Shown here: in pieces, positions 1-7,695 of the stretch
Position numbering within the stretch: the stretch's first letter is position 1
How the letters are laid out: each line of letters begins with the position of its first letter
Assembly (NCBI RefSeq): GCF_005222785.1
Contig: NZ_STGH01000001.1
Location: forward strand, 682,001 to 746,000
DNA from: Rhodobacter sp. SY28-1
GTDB taxonomy: Bacteria; Pseudomonadota; Alphaproteobacteria; Rhodobacterales; Rhodobacteraceae
Length of the DNA: 64,000 bases
Direction of reading: 5' to 3'
The notes under the pieces: generated by a model
Databases searched by the model: none
What the model saw: only the letters and a program-made list of their open reading frames with translations
What the model was told of the DNA's origin: nothing
Program-made: the position numbers and the translations under genes

Positions 1-44
1 AGCACGTTGCCGCGCGCGATGAAAGTCTTGAATTCGTTAAACAT
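1..44 (-). CDS. mscL: Large-conductance mechanosensitive channel MscL, N-terminus only (cut by window edge)
   Basis: Reading leftwards from the ATG at 44, the 14 complete codons give MFNEFKTFIARGNV, which matches the very conserved N-terminal helix of MscL, the pentameric inner-membrane channel that opens under hypo-osmotic membrane tension. An AAGGGA ribosome site lies upstream of the start on the minus strand. Only the N-terminal amphipathic helix is inside the window; the two membrane helices lie beyond the left edge. The identification rests on a short but characteristic motif. Confidence 0.8.
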   Translation of the reverse strand, partial: MFNEFKTFIARGNV

Positions 45-217
45 TTCACGGTTCCCTTCTGTCCGCCTGCCCCTTGGCGGCAGGTATCTGATGACGAGGG
101 CTCTTTGGCCCGCGGGGACTATGACACAACTCTGCCACATTCTTAACGGGGAAAATTTGGAAGCCTGCGACTATCCTGGGTTGCCGGCGCAACGGGTGAC
201 AGGTGCGGCTGTTGGCG

Positions 218-1162
218 TCAGTCCCGCGGGGCTGCGGCGCGGCGCAATCGGTCGTTGATCGCGCGGCCAAGGCCGGTTTCGGGGATCGGGGCAAAGGCGA
301 TTCGGCCACCCGGTCCAGCCAGCCGGTCGGCATCGCGCAGGGTCTGGAACAGCCGCGCGGCGGCCTCGACCAGATCGCCGGTTTCGGAAAGGGTCAGTGC
401 GCCCTTGACCGGGCCGAAGCCGACCAGAACCTCGTCACCCTGCGCGTGGGTTGCGTTCAGCCGCACCCCGGCCTCGGGGGCGTAGTGCGAGGCAAGCTGC
501 CCGGGCGCATTGGGCCTGTCGGCTGCGCCACCGATGGCCAGGCTTGCGCCAAGCGCAGCCTCCAGCGCCTCGACTGGCAAGCCGCCGGGGCGCAGAAGGA
601 TCGGATCCGGGTCGGCCAGGATAATCGTCGATTCCAACCCCACGGCGCAGGGCCCGCCGTCGAGGACCGCCGCAATCCTGCCGGACAGGCCGTCCAGGAC
701 ATGCTCGGCCCGCGTCGGGGACACCCGGCCCGAGGGATTGGCCGAGGGCGCGGCAACCGGGCCACCAAAGGCGCGCAGCAGTCTTTGGGCCAAGGGATGG
801 GTAGGCACCCGGATTGCGACTGTGGGCAGGCCAGCGGACACCAAAGGGGAAATCCCGGCATCGGCGCGTAGCGGCAGGACAAGGGTCAGCGGGCCGGGCC
901 AGAAGGCGGCGGCAAGGTCGCGCGCCTGGGGGCCGATCTGGGCAATCGCCTCGGCGGCGGCAAGGTCGGGCAGATGTACGATCAGGGGGTTGAAGCTGGG
1001 GCGTCCCTTGGCCGCGAAGATGCCCGCGACAGCCCGGTCCGACCGCGCGTCGCCGCCAAGGCCGTAGACCGTTTCGGTCGGGAAGGCGACCAGTTCGCCC
1101 TGGCGCAGCAGGTCCGCGGCACGCGCGATGCCCGCATCATCCGGGGAAAGCAGAAGGGTCAT
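218..1162 (-). CDS. tsaC: L-threonylcarbamoyladenylate synthase, Sua5 type
   Basis: This 314-residue protein makes threonylcarbamoyl-AMP from threonine, bicarbonate and ATP, the first step of the t6A37 modification of ANN-decoding tRNAs in the cytoplasm. The YrdC fold covers about residues 1-205, with FPTETVYGLGGDA near the N-terminus, the KGRPSFNPLIVH nucleotide/threonine motif and SANPSGRVSPT. A linker and a C-terminal Sua5 domain follow (SHYAPEAGVRLN around residue 230), so it is the long two-domain form rather than the short E. coli TsaC. It is transcribed divergently from the acyl-CoA dehydrogenase at 1276. Confidence 0.95.
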   Translation of the reverse strand: MTLLLSPDDAGIARAADLLRQGELVAFPTETVYGLGGDARSDRAVAGIFAAKGRPSFNPLIVHLPDLAAAEAIAQIGPQARDLAAAFWPGPLTLVLPLRADAGISPLVSAGLPTVAIRVPTHPLAQRLLRAFGGPVAAPSANPSGRVSPTRAEHVLDGLSGRIAAVLDGGPCAVGLESTIILADPDPILLRPGGLPVEALEAALGASLAIGGAADRPNAPGQLASHYAPEAGVRLNATHAQGDEVLVGFGPVKGALTLSETGDLVEAAARLFQTLRDADRLAGPGGRIAFAPIPETGLGRAINDRLRRAAAPRD

Positions 1163-1275
1163 GGGCTTCTGACGCAGCGTCCAGCTTGAAGGGCTATGCG
1201 AAACGAATAGCGTTGGTCCGGGCCTCCCTTACGGCAGGGCCCCGGTTTTGCCAAGGCTTACCACGGGAGAGGTCC

Positions 1276-2979
1276 ATGCCCTATCGCGCTCCGGTCAAGG
1301 ATATCAGGTTCATCCTGGATCACGTCGTGGGCTTTGCGGATGTCTTGGCCACGCCGCGCTTTACCGGAACAACGCCGGACCTTGCCGAGGCGATCCTTTC
1401 GGAAGCGGGACGGATTTCAACGGATGTGCTGGCCCCGCTGAACCGGGCGGGCGATCTATCCCCGGCGCGGCTGGAGAACGGGGCGGTGGTTTCTTCGCCC
1501 GGCTTTGCCGAGGGCTACCGCGCGATTGCCGAGGGCGGCTGGGTCGGCATGGCGGCCAGCCCCGACCATGGCGGGATGGGGCTGCCGATTGCGCTGGCAC
1601 TGTCCGTGGACGAAATGATGTCGGGGGCCTGCCTGGGGTTGCAGCTGAAGCCGCTGTTGTCCAAAGGGCAGATCGAGGCGCTGGAGCATCATGGGTCGGA
1701 GGAGCTTAAGGCGCTGTATCTGCCGAAGCTGACCTCGGGCGAGTGGTCGGGGACGATGAACCTGACCGAGCCGCATGCCGGGACGGATGTTGGCGCTCTG
1801 CGGTCGAAGGCGGTGCCGAACGGCGACGGGACCTATGCGGTTTCGGGTCAGAAGATATTCATCACCTGGGGGGACAGTGACCTGACGTCGAACGTCTGCC
1901 ATCTGGTGCTGGCGCGGCTGCCGGACGGGGTGCCGGGGACCAAGGGGATCAGCCTGTTCATGGTGCCAAAGTTCATCCCCGACGCGGCGGGCAATCCCGG
2001 GAAGCGGAACACGCTGCGGGTCGTCAGTCTGGAGCACAAGCTGGGCATCCACGGCAGCCCGACCTGCGTGATGCAGTTCGACGATGCGACGGGCTGGCTG
2101 GTCGGCGCCCCGCACAACGGGATGGCGGCGATGTTCACGATGATGAACAACGCCCGGCTGTCGGTTGCGGCGCAGGGGGTGGGCGTGGCCGAGGCGGCAC
2201 TGCAGCACGCGCTGGCCTATGCGGAAGGTCGGCGGCAGGGGGCGACTCCTCTGTCGAAGGAGGGGACGATCATCGAGCACGCCGATGTCCGCCGGATGCT
2301 GGCCGCGATGCGGGCCGAGGTCTTCGCGGCGCGGTCCATAGGTCTGTCCTGCGCGGTGGCGATCGACATGGCGACGGCCACGGGTGCGGCGGACTGGAAA
2401 GCCCGGGCGGCGTTCCTGACCCCGATTGCCAAGGCCTACTGCACCGACATCGCCTGCGAGGTGGCGCATCAGGGGGTGCAGGTGCACGGGGGGATGGGCT
2501 TCATCGAAGAGACCGGAGCGGCGCAGTATCTGCGGGATGCCCGGATCCTGCCGATCTATGAGGGGACGAACGGGATCCAGGCGATGGACCTGGTGGGGCG
2601 GAAGATGGCGGACGGGGGCGAGGTCGCGTTCCGGCTGATCGACGAGGTCCAGCGTGGGGCCGAGGCGGCGAGGGGGAAGCTGCCGGATCTGGCGGGAGAT
2701 GTCTGGGCGACGGCCGAGGCGCTGCGGGAGGCGACCGAGGCTCTGGTCGCCATGGGTCTGAACGACCGCTTTGCCGGGGCGGTGGCCTATCTGCGCGCCT
2801 TTGCGCGGGTCTTGGGCGGGCAGGCGCATCTGAAGGCTGCGCTGGCCGACGGGGGCCGCGAGGCGCTGGCCCGGGTGATGATCCGGCGGCTTTTGCCGGA
2901 GAATCTGGGTCTGCTGGCCGAGGTCAGGGAAGGCGCGGCTGGGCTGTATGCGGTGGGGGGCGACGATCTGGCGGCGTAA
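1276..2979 (+). CDS. Acyl-CoA dehydrogenase, DmdC-like subfamily
   Basis: A 567-residue FAD enzyme that introduces an alpha-beta double bond into an acyl-CoA and passes electrons to ETF. The start at 1276 is chosen because a GGGAGAGG ribosome site precedes it and MPYRAPVKDIRFILDHVVGF is the usual opening of the roughly 590-residue group that includes methylmercaptopropionyl-CoA dehydrogenase. LTEPHAGTDVG is the FAD/substrate motif, and ILPIYEGTNGIQAMDL carries the expected catalytic glutamate near residue 430. The region after it is the extra C-terminal acyl-CoA-dehydrogenase domain. The exact substrate cannot be read from sequence: DMSP-derived acyl-CoA and medium/long-chain acyl-CoAs are both possible. 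Confidence 0.92.
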   Translation: MPYRAPVKDIRFILDHVVGFADVLATPRFTGTTPDLAEAILSEAGRISTDVLAPLNRAGDLSPARLENGAVVSSPGFAEGYRAIAEGGWVGMAASPDHGGMGLPIALALSVDEMMSGACLGLQLKPLLSKGQIEALEHHGSEELKALYLPKLTSGEWSGTMNLTEPHAGTDVGALRSKAVPNGDGTYAVSGQKIFITWGDSDLTSNVCHLVLARLPDGVPGTKGISLFMVPKFIPDAAGNPGKRNTLRVVSLEHKLGIHGSPTCVMQFDDATGWLVGAPHNGMAAMFTMMNNARLSVAAQGVGVAEAALQHALAYAEGRRQGATPLSKEGTIIEHADVRRMLAAMRAEVFAARSIGLSCAVAIDMATATGAADWKARAAFLTPIAKAYCTDIACEVAHQGVQVHGGMGFIEETGAAQYLRDARILPIYEGTNGIQAMDLVGRKMADGGEVAFRLIDEVQRGAEAARGKLPDLAGDVWATAEALREATEALVAMGLNDRFAGAVAYLRAFARVLGGQAHLKAALADGGREALARVMIRRLLPENLGLLAEVREGAAGLYAVGGDDLAA

Positions 2980-3050
2980 TTTGTCCACGGTGGACAAAGC
3001 CTGGAATGCATCTGATTTCAATGGCTTGGTTGTGGGCGTTAGGGATTTGG
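2980..3050. repeat. Dispersed intergenic repeat, copy A (palindrome plus box)
   Basis: Directly after the dehydrogenase stop codon lies a perfect odd palindrome TTTGTCCACGGTGGACAAA (2980-2998). It is followed at 3013-3050 by a box of about 38 bases whose core is TCAATGGCTTGGTTG. The palindrome recurs at 34447-34461, also just after a stop codon, and the box recurs at 29241-29280 and 34479-34516. The palindrome could act as a transcript end, but no T-run follows it. Confidence 0.7.
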
Positions 3051-3148
3051 AAAGGTTTGCCTTCAGGTCCGCTCGTCGTTGACTTCGTCCCTCCTCGCTT
3101 GGGTGCGCGTTCCGACGAGAAGCCGAAGGCGAACGAGGAGGCGGCCTG

Positions 3149-3790
3149 TCAGTCGGCGGTGAACCCTGCGGCTTTGTGGCTGCCGTCGCAGTAGGGCTTG
3201 TTCTTCGACTGGCCGCAGCGGCAGAGGAAGGTCTTGGTGACCTTGTCGGTCGTGCGTCCGGTGCCCGAGACCAGTTCCAGGTTTCCCGTCACCATCAGCG
3301 GCCCATCCTTCAGCGGCTGCACGTTCAGGGGGCCGTTGCGGACCTCAAGCGCGGCAAACTCCTTGGCGGCGGGTTCCCCCGTCGCGGTGAAGCCTGCGGC
3401 AGAATGGGCGCCGTCGCAGAAGGGCTTGTTCGCCGACTGGCCGCAGCGGCACAGGGTCGCGCGAGGGGTGGCTTGGGGTTCGCCCTTGATCTGCAACTCG
3501 GCCTCAACCGCAAGCGGGCCGTTTTCGCGGACCCGGACGGTGTTCACCACCGGCGGCGTGTCCGAGGTCGCGGAGCCGTCATTGTGCGCGACGCGGATCG
3601 CGCCCGAGGGGCAGGCGAGCGCGGTGTGCATCACCACCTCGGCACTCGCGGCGTCGGGGTGAATCCATTCGCCCTTGACGTTCGGGACATAGACCTCGGG
3701 GTGGCCGAGGACGCAGGTGCGGGAATGGATGCAGCGGCGGGCGTCGAAGCGGATGGTGACGTCGCGGCCTGTGACGATTTCCTCGGTCAT
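3149..3790 (-). CDS. Fe-S protein: Fer4_19 domain plus two CDGSH domains
   Basis: A 213-residue cytosolic iron-sulfur protein. Residues 1-70 form a YjdI-type (Fer4_19) domain with RCIHSRTCV and LACPSGAI cysteines. Two mitoNEET-type CDGSH domains follow, CRCGQSANKPFCDGAH near residue 115 and CRCGQSKNKPYCDGSH near residue 190. Each has the three-Cys one-His ligand set for a redox-active 2Fe-2S cluster. The family is thought to store or transfer electrons or clusters; the bacterial role is unsettled. It is the last gene of a minus-strand run, 169 bases after the Trm112-like gene. Confidence 0.9.
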   Translation of the reverse strand: MTEEIVTGRDVTIRFDARRCIHSRTCVLGHPEVYVPNVKGEWIHPDAASAEVVMHTALACPSGAIRVAHNDGSATSDTPPVVNTVRVRENGPLAVEAELQIKGEPQATPRATLCRCGQSANKPFCDGAHSAAGFTATGEPAAKEFAALEVRNGPLNVQPLKDGPLMVTGNLELVSGTGRTTDKVTKTFLCRCGQSKNKPYCDGSHKAAGFTAD

Positions 3791-3861
3791 GGGGGCTCCG
3801 TGCGGGTGGATGTCCAGAGGAAAGCCGGGAATTGGCTTCAGGGCAAGCTCTTGCTGATCGG

Positions 3862-3906
3862 AGGGACCCCCTTCCCGGCCGTCCCCCTTGCAGGGAGAGG
3901 GGGCGC
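3862..3906. repeat. GC-rich palindromic intergenic repeat
   Basis: A C-run arm (around GGACCCCCTTCCCGG) is followed by a G-run arm (GCAGGGAGAGGGGGC). The same layout recurs at 34605-34662 and in related form at 29299-29345 and 34541-34588. It sits in the gap between the CDGSH gene and the Trm112-like gene. This matches the REP-like hairpins common between proteobacterial genes; no function is visible. Confidence 0.55.
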
Positions 3907-3959
3907 TGATTGGCAGCGGCGGAGAGAGGCGAACCCGGATGGACGCCCGAGGGGCAGGG

Positions 3960-4136
3960 CTAATCCAGTTCGCGCGCCTCGCTGAGGAGCATCACCGGGA
4001 TGCCGTCGCGGATCGGGAAGGCGAGATGGGCGGCCTTGGAGATCAGTTCCTGGCGGTCGGCATCGTAGGTCAGGACGGCGTGGGTCACCGGACAGACCAA
4101 AGCCTCAAGCATGCGGCGGTCGGCAGGTTCGCTCAT
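3960..4136 (-). CDS. Trm112 family protein (UPF0434/YcaR-like)
   Basis: A 58-residue protein, [20 protein letters not shown]… ending in SEAREL D. It fits the small Trm112-like/YcaR fold: an N-terminal LEALVCPVT strand and a C-terminal IRDGIPVML strand. Many members bind zinc with four cysteines and activate methyltransferases; here only one cysteine is present, so a zinc site is unlikely. The ATG overlaps the stop of the Lon-domain gene (ATGA), so the two are almost certainly translated together. Confidence 0.85.
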   Translation of the reverse strand: MSEPADRRMLEALVCPVTHAVLTYDADRQELISKAAHLAFPIRDGIPVMLLSEARELD

Positions 4137-4789
4137 TGCAAAATCTCCTCGCCCGCACCGCCCCGCAGGGCAAATTCGATCAGCGTGACCATGGTTTCGC
4201 GCCGGGTGACGAGGGTCGGCGCTTCCAGAAGGGCCTGCTTGTCCTCAGGCGAGAAGGGGCAGAGCATGGAGAGCGAGTTGATCAGCAGCTCGGGCTCGGC
4301 CTCCTTGAGGCTGTTCCAGTCGGTCGAAAGCTCCAGCTTGGTGAAATAGCGACCGAGGAGCGCCATGAACGCCTCACGCCGGAAGCCGGGATCGTCCTCG
4401 GTGGTACCAAGGTCGCGGGCGAAGGGGGCCCAGTCCACCAGACAGCGCCGATAGGGGGTGAAGCCCTGGACTTCCTCTTTCACCCGAAAGCGCGACACCC
4501 CGGCGAGCGTGATCATGTAGCGGCCGTCTTCGGTTTCGGAAAATCCGGTGAGACGCCCGGCGCAGCCGATGGCTTGCAGCCGCTTTTCCCCGGCCCGCTT
4601 TTCCGAAGAGGGCGTCTCGCGCGGCTGGATCATGCCGATCAGCCGGTGCTTGGTCTTCAGGCAATCCTCGATCATCGCAAGGTAGCGCGGTTCGAAGATG
4701 TGCAGGGGAAGGCGCGCCCGGGGCAACATCAGCGCCCCGGGAAGTGGAAAGACCGGAATGGTGTCCGGCAGGTCGGCCAGTTTGAACAT
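4133..4789 (-). CDS. Lon N-terminal substrate-binding domain protein
   Basis: A 218-residue protein consisting only of the Lon substrate-binding (LAN/PUA-like) domain, recognisable from [26 protein letters not shown] near the N-terminus. It lacks the AAA+ and protease domains, so it is not a Lon protease. Stand-alone forms are widespread in alphaproteobacteria with unknown role; substrate binding or adaptor activity is inferred from the domain. It lies 27 bases after the CnoX/YbbN-like gene and overlaps the Trm112-like gene, so a proteostasis theme for this block is plausible. Confidence 0.9.
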   Translation of the reverse strand: MFKLADLPDTIPVFPLPGALMLPRARLPLHIFEPRYLAMIEDCLKTKHRLIGMIQPRETPSSEKRAGEKRLQAIGCAGRLTGFSETEDGRYMITLAGVSRFRVKEEVQGFTPYRRCLVDWAPFARDLGTTEDDPGFRREAFMALLGRYFTKLELSTDWNSLKEAEPELLINSLSMLCPFSPEDKQALLEAPTLVTRRETMVTLIEFALRGGAGEEILQ

Positions 4790-4816
4790 GGATACCTAGC
4801 TAGCCCGCGAACGGGG

Positions 4817-5719
4817 TCAGGCAAATATCATCGACGACAGTTTGCGCCGTCCGGCGAGGACGATCGGGTCCTGCGGCTTCAGCGCCTCGAAGATGGTGAA
4901 GAGCTGGGCCTTGGCCGCGCCGTCGTTCCATTCGCGGTCGCGACGGAAGAGTTCGAGAAGCTGGTCGACGGCTTCCTTCGGGTTTCCGGCGGCGAGGAGT
5001 GCGGCGGCAAGGTCATAGCGGGCCTGATGGTCGTTCGGGTCCGCTTCGACGGCGGCGCGCAGTTCGGCCTCGGGTCCGGCATTGGCGGCCTGTTTGGCGA
5101 GTTCCAGCTGCGCGCGGGCGGCGTCGAGTTCCTTGGACTTGGCGACTTTGTCGGGTGCTGCCGAAATCAGCCCTTCGGCCTGGTCGAGGTTGTTCAAGGC
5201 GAGGTGCGCGCGGATCAGGCCACCGTAGGCGGCGGCGTTCTCGGGTTCCTCGCCAAGGATGGCGGCGAAGGTTTCGGCGGCGTCGACGGCGGCGCCTTCG
5301 GTCAGCATGTCCTCGGCCGCCTGGATGGCTTCGGCCAGGCCGCCGTCACCGGCCAGGGCCGAGACGCGGTCGATGAAGGCCTTGAGTTCCGAGGCCGGGA
5401 CGGCGCCCTGGAAACCGTCGACGGGCTGGCCCTGCCAGAAGGCATAGACCGTGGGGATCGACTGGATGCGGAGTTGCCCGGCGATGCGCTGGTTCTGGTC
5501 GACATCGACCTTGACCATCCTGACCTTGCCGCCTGCCGCCTTGACGGCGGCTTCCAGCATCGGGCCCAGCGTCTTGCAGGGGCCGCACCAGGTGGCCCAG
5601 AAGTCGACGATGACCGGAACCTCGCGGCTGGCCTCGATCACGTCGGCCATGAATGTGGCCTCGGTCGTGTCCTTGATCAGATCGGTTGCAGCTTGCGGCT
5701 TTTCGCCCAGACCCAGCAT
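4817..5719 (-). CDS. cnoX: Thioredoxin-TPR co-chaperone (CnoX/YbbN)
   Basis: A 300-residue cytosolic protein with an N-terminal thioredoxin domain (about 15-125) and C-terminal tetratricopeptide-like helices (about 130-290). The active site is WATWCGPCK, an intact CXXC, unlike E. coli YbbN, which has lost the first cysteine; Caulobacter CnoX keeps CXXC. The family protects substrates from over-oxidation and hands them to GroEL or DnaK. It heads the run with the Lon-domain gene, and dnaK-dnaJ are elsewhere in this window. Confidence 0.92.
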   Translation of the reverse strand: MLGLGEKPQAATDLIKDTTEATFMADVIEASREVPVIVDFWATWCGPCKTLGPMLEAAVKAAGGKVRMVKVDVDQNQRIAGQLRIQSIPTVYAFWQGQPVDGFQGAVPASELKAFIDRVSALAGDGGLAEAIQAAEDMLTEGAAVDAAETFAAILGEEPENAAAYGGLIRAHLALNNLDQAEGLISAAPDKVAKSKELDAARAQLELAKQAANAGPEAELRAAVEADPNDHQARYDLAAALLAAGNPKEAVDQLLELFRRDREWNDGAAKAQLFTIFEALKPQDPIVLAGRRKLSSMIFA

Positions 5720-5782
5720 GGCGGACTCCTGTAGACTGTTTGCCCATATATGGCGAGCGGGCGCGCAAAGGCCAAGGGGCGA

Positions 5783-6358
5783 TCAGGTGGGCGGGTTGCG
5801 CCAGTCGCAGGTGGCGAGGTGGTCGTTGACCATGCCGGCGGCCTGCATGAAGGCGTAGGTGATGGTGGGGCCGACGAAGTTGAACCCTTCAGCCTTCAGC
5901 GCCTTGGACATCGCCTGGGATTGGGTTGTCTGGCCGGGGACCTGGGCGAGCGTCTTCGGGTGGTTCACGAGGGGCTGCCCGCCGGTGAAGGACCACAGGA
6001 AGGATGAGAAGCCCTGGGTGGATTCGATCCGCAGGAAGGCCTGCGCGCCGCGGATCGTACCTTCGATCTTGCCGCGGTGGCGGACGATGCCGGGGTCCTG
6101 CAAAAGGCGGGTGACCTCGGGTTCGCCCCAGGTGGCGATGACATCGGGGTCAAAGCACTGGAAGGCCGCGCGAAAGCCGTCACGTTTGCGCAGGATGGTG
6201 ATCCAGGACAGCCCGGCCTGGAAGCTTTCGAGGATCAGAAGTTCGAACAGGCGTTTGGGGTCGCGCTCGGGGCGGCCCCATTCGTCGTCGTGGTAGGCCT
6301 GATACAGCGGATCGGTCCCGCACCAGGGGCAACGCGTCGAATTGTCGGCATTTTCCAT
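5783..6358 (-). CDS. tag: DNA-3-methyladenine glycosylase I
   Basis: A 191-residue base-excision enzyme that removes 3-methyladenine from alkylated DNA. The start at 6358 gives MENADNSTRCPWCGTDPLYQ, in line with Tag proteins of about 187 residues; the open frame upstream has no homology. YHDDEWGRP contains the conserved catalytic-region glutamate, and the N-terminal Cys plus the C-terminal NDHLATC His/Cys provide the structural zinc site. It is divergent from the EAL gene at 6475. Confidence 0.95.
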   Translation of the reverse strand: MENADNSTRCPWCGTDPLYQAYHDDEWGRPERDPKRLFELLILESFQAGLSWITILRKRDGFRAAFQCFDPDVIATWGEPEVTRLLQDPGIVRHRGKIEGTIRGAQAFLRIESTQGFSSFLWSFTGGQPLVNHPKTLAQVPGQTTQSQAMSKALKAEGFNFVGPTITYAFMQAAGMVNDHLATCDWRNPPT

Positions 6359-6408
6359 CGGCGGACTTTCGGGTTTCGGGCGGGAAGAATTAGAACAAAA
6401 TGCGAATA

Positions 6409-6437
6409 TTGACGATCCGTTTACCCGACCGTTGCTA
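6409..6437 (+). promoter_or_regulatory. Possible sigma70-type promoter of the EAL gene
   Basis: TTGACG (6409-6414) and TTGCTA (6432-6437) are separated by 17 bases, and the EAL gene ATG lies 38 bases downstream. The region is also AT-rich compared with its surroundings. The -10 is not close to consensus. Confidence 0.4.
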
Positions 6438-6474
6438 GGCTGTCGACAGGGATCTGACCGGCCGGGGGTTGCGC

Positions 6475-7329
6475 ATGAGCTATATGAAGGAACCGAAGTC
6501 GTCGAAGTTCGACCGCGACCCGGCATTGGCAAGCCCACTGAGCGCGGCGATCTCGGCGCAGGATCGCGATACGCTGGCGATGGTCGCCTCGGCGCTGAAG
6601 GACCGGCGGATGCGGTTGGCGTTCCAGCCGGTGGTCTATGCGGCGGATCCGTCGGTGATCGGGTTCTTCGAAGGCTTCATCCGGCTTCTGAACCTGCGCG
6701 ACCAGGTCATTCCGGCGCGGGATTTCATGGCGGCGGTGGAACAGCGGCAGTTGGGGCGGGACATCGACTGCGCGGCGCTGCAGCTGGGGCTCATGGCGAT
6801 GCAGCGCAATCCGCAGATCCGGGTGTCGATCAACATGTCCGCCCGGTCGGTCGGCTATCGCCCCTGGATGGAGATCCTGAACCGCGCCTTGCAGGACAAC
6901 CCGCGGCTGGGGCCGAACCTGATCCTGGAGATCAACGAGGATTCGGCGCTGCAGGTGCCGGATGTCCTGAAACCCTTCATGGCCGAGATGCGCGAGAAGG
7001 GCATCGTCTTCGCGCTGGACGATTTCGGGGCGGGGATGACGTCGCTTCAGCTTCTGGAGGAGATGGACTTCGAGATCGCCAAGATCGACGGCAGTCTGGT
7101 GAAGAACGTTGACCGGGCGAGCGCGACAAAATCGGCCGCGCGGGCGGCGATCGCCATGGCGCAGGAACTGGGCATGTATGTCGTGGCCGAGGCGGTGGAA
7201 ACCGAAGGCGAAGCGAACTGGCTGCGCGATGCCGGGGTGGGCTGCCTGCAGGGCTACCTGTTCGGCGCACCGACCGTGACCCCGGACTTCCGCGCCTTCC
7301 GGCATGGGCGGCCGAACATCGCGGTGTAA
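6475..7329 (+). CDS. EAL-domain protein (putative c-di-GMP phosphodiesterase)
   Basis: A 284-residue stand-alone EAL domain with no membrane segment or sensor domain, probably cytosolic. The signature EAL is EGF here (FFEGFIRLL), but the other catalytic positions look kept: INMSARS, LEINEDS, FALDDFGAGMTSLQ, AKIDGSL, AEAVETEGE and LQGYLFGAP. The Mg-binding Glu, Asn, Glu, Asp-Asp, Lys and Glu are therefore present, and hydrolysis of c-di-GMP to pGpG is possible. The motif change could instead mark a c-di-GMP sensor. ATG 6475 is chosen over a TTG two codons upstream. Confidence 0.88.
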   Translation: MSYMKEPKSSKFDRDPALASPLSAAISAQDRDTLAMVASALKDRRMRLAFQPVVYAADPSVIGFFEGFIRLLNLRDQVIPARDFMAAVEQRQLGRDIDCAALQLGLMAMQRNPQIRVSINMSARSVGYRPWMEILNRALQDNPRLGPNLILEINEDSALQVPDVLKPFMAEMREKGIVFALDDFGAGMTSLQLLEEMDFEIAKIDGSLVKNVDRASATKSAARAAIAMAQELGMYVVAEAVETEGEANWLRDAGVGCLQGYLFGAPTVTPDFRAFRHGRPNIAV

Positions 7330-7339
7330 GGGCGGGTGG

Positions 7340-7361
7340 CCCGTCGGTGCGGCGCGACGGG
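7340..7361 (+). terminator. Hairpin after the EAL gene
   Basis: CCCGTCG (7340-7346) pairs with CGACGGG (7355-7361) around an 8-base loop, starting 11 bases after the stop codon. No T-run follows, so this may be a weak or factor-aided terminator. Confidence 0.4.
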
Positions 7362-7605
7362 GCGGCACAATGGTGGAAGCGTGCGGCAGGGGCGCCAGGC
7401 GGTGACGAAGTGGCATGGTGGAGGGCACGCCCGGACCAGCCTGGCGTGACGTATGCTGGCCGTGTCATCGTCCCTCCATCGAAAACAGCAGAGCCGAACC
7501 ACCGGGGCGCTCGGCTGGATCGGGGTCAGTTTCAGGGGCCGGTCCACCGTCGTGCAATGACCGGGGGGCCTGCGGCACCTTGCCCAAGCCCACCATCTGT
7601 CTTGC

Positions 7606-7618
7606 ACTTGCAGCAAGT
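7606..7618. promoter_or_regulatory. Palindrome upstream of phaA, possible PhaR operator
   Basis: ACTTGCAGCAAGT is a perfect 13-base odd palindrome 78 bases before the phaA start. PhaR, the polyhydroxybutyrate-responsive repressor, binds TGC/GCA-type repeats in Paracoccus and Rhodobacter. The assignment is inference from motif type and position. Confidence 0.35.
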
Positions 7619-7695
7619 TGACCTTAGGCCATGAAGACAGCGACGGCCCTTCGGGCGCGGTGGCACAGCTTGGCGCTTAGGGAGAGGATCCGGAA

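Larger units (their letters stand above)
7330..7695. other. Intergenic region before phaA
   Basis: This 366-base stretch holds no convincing gene: short open frames on both strands lack ribosome sites and family features. It contains a hairpin just after the EAL gene and a 13-base palindrome near phaA, both listed separately. The phaA ribosome site (GGAGAGGAT) is at its right end. Confidence 0.6.
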
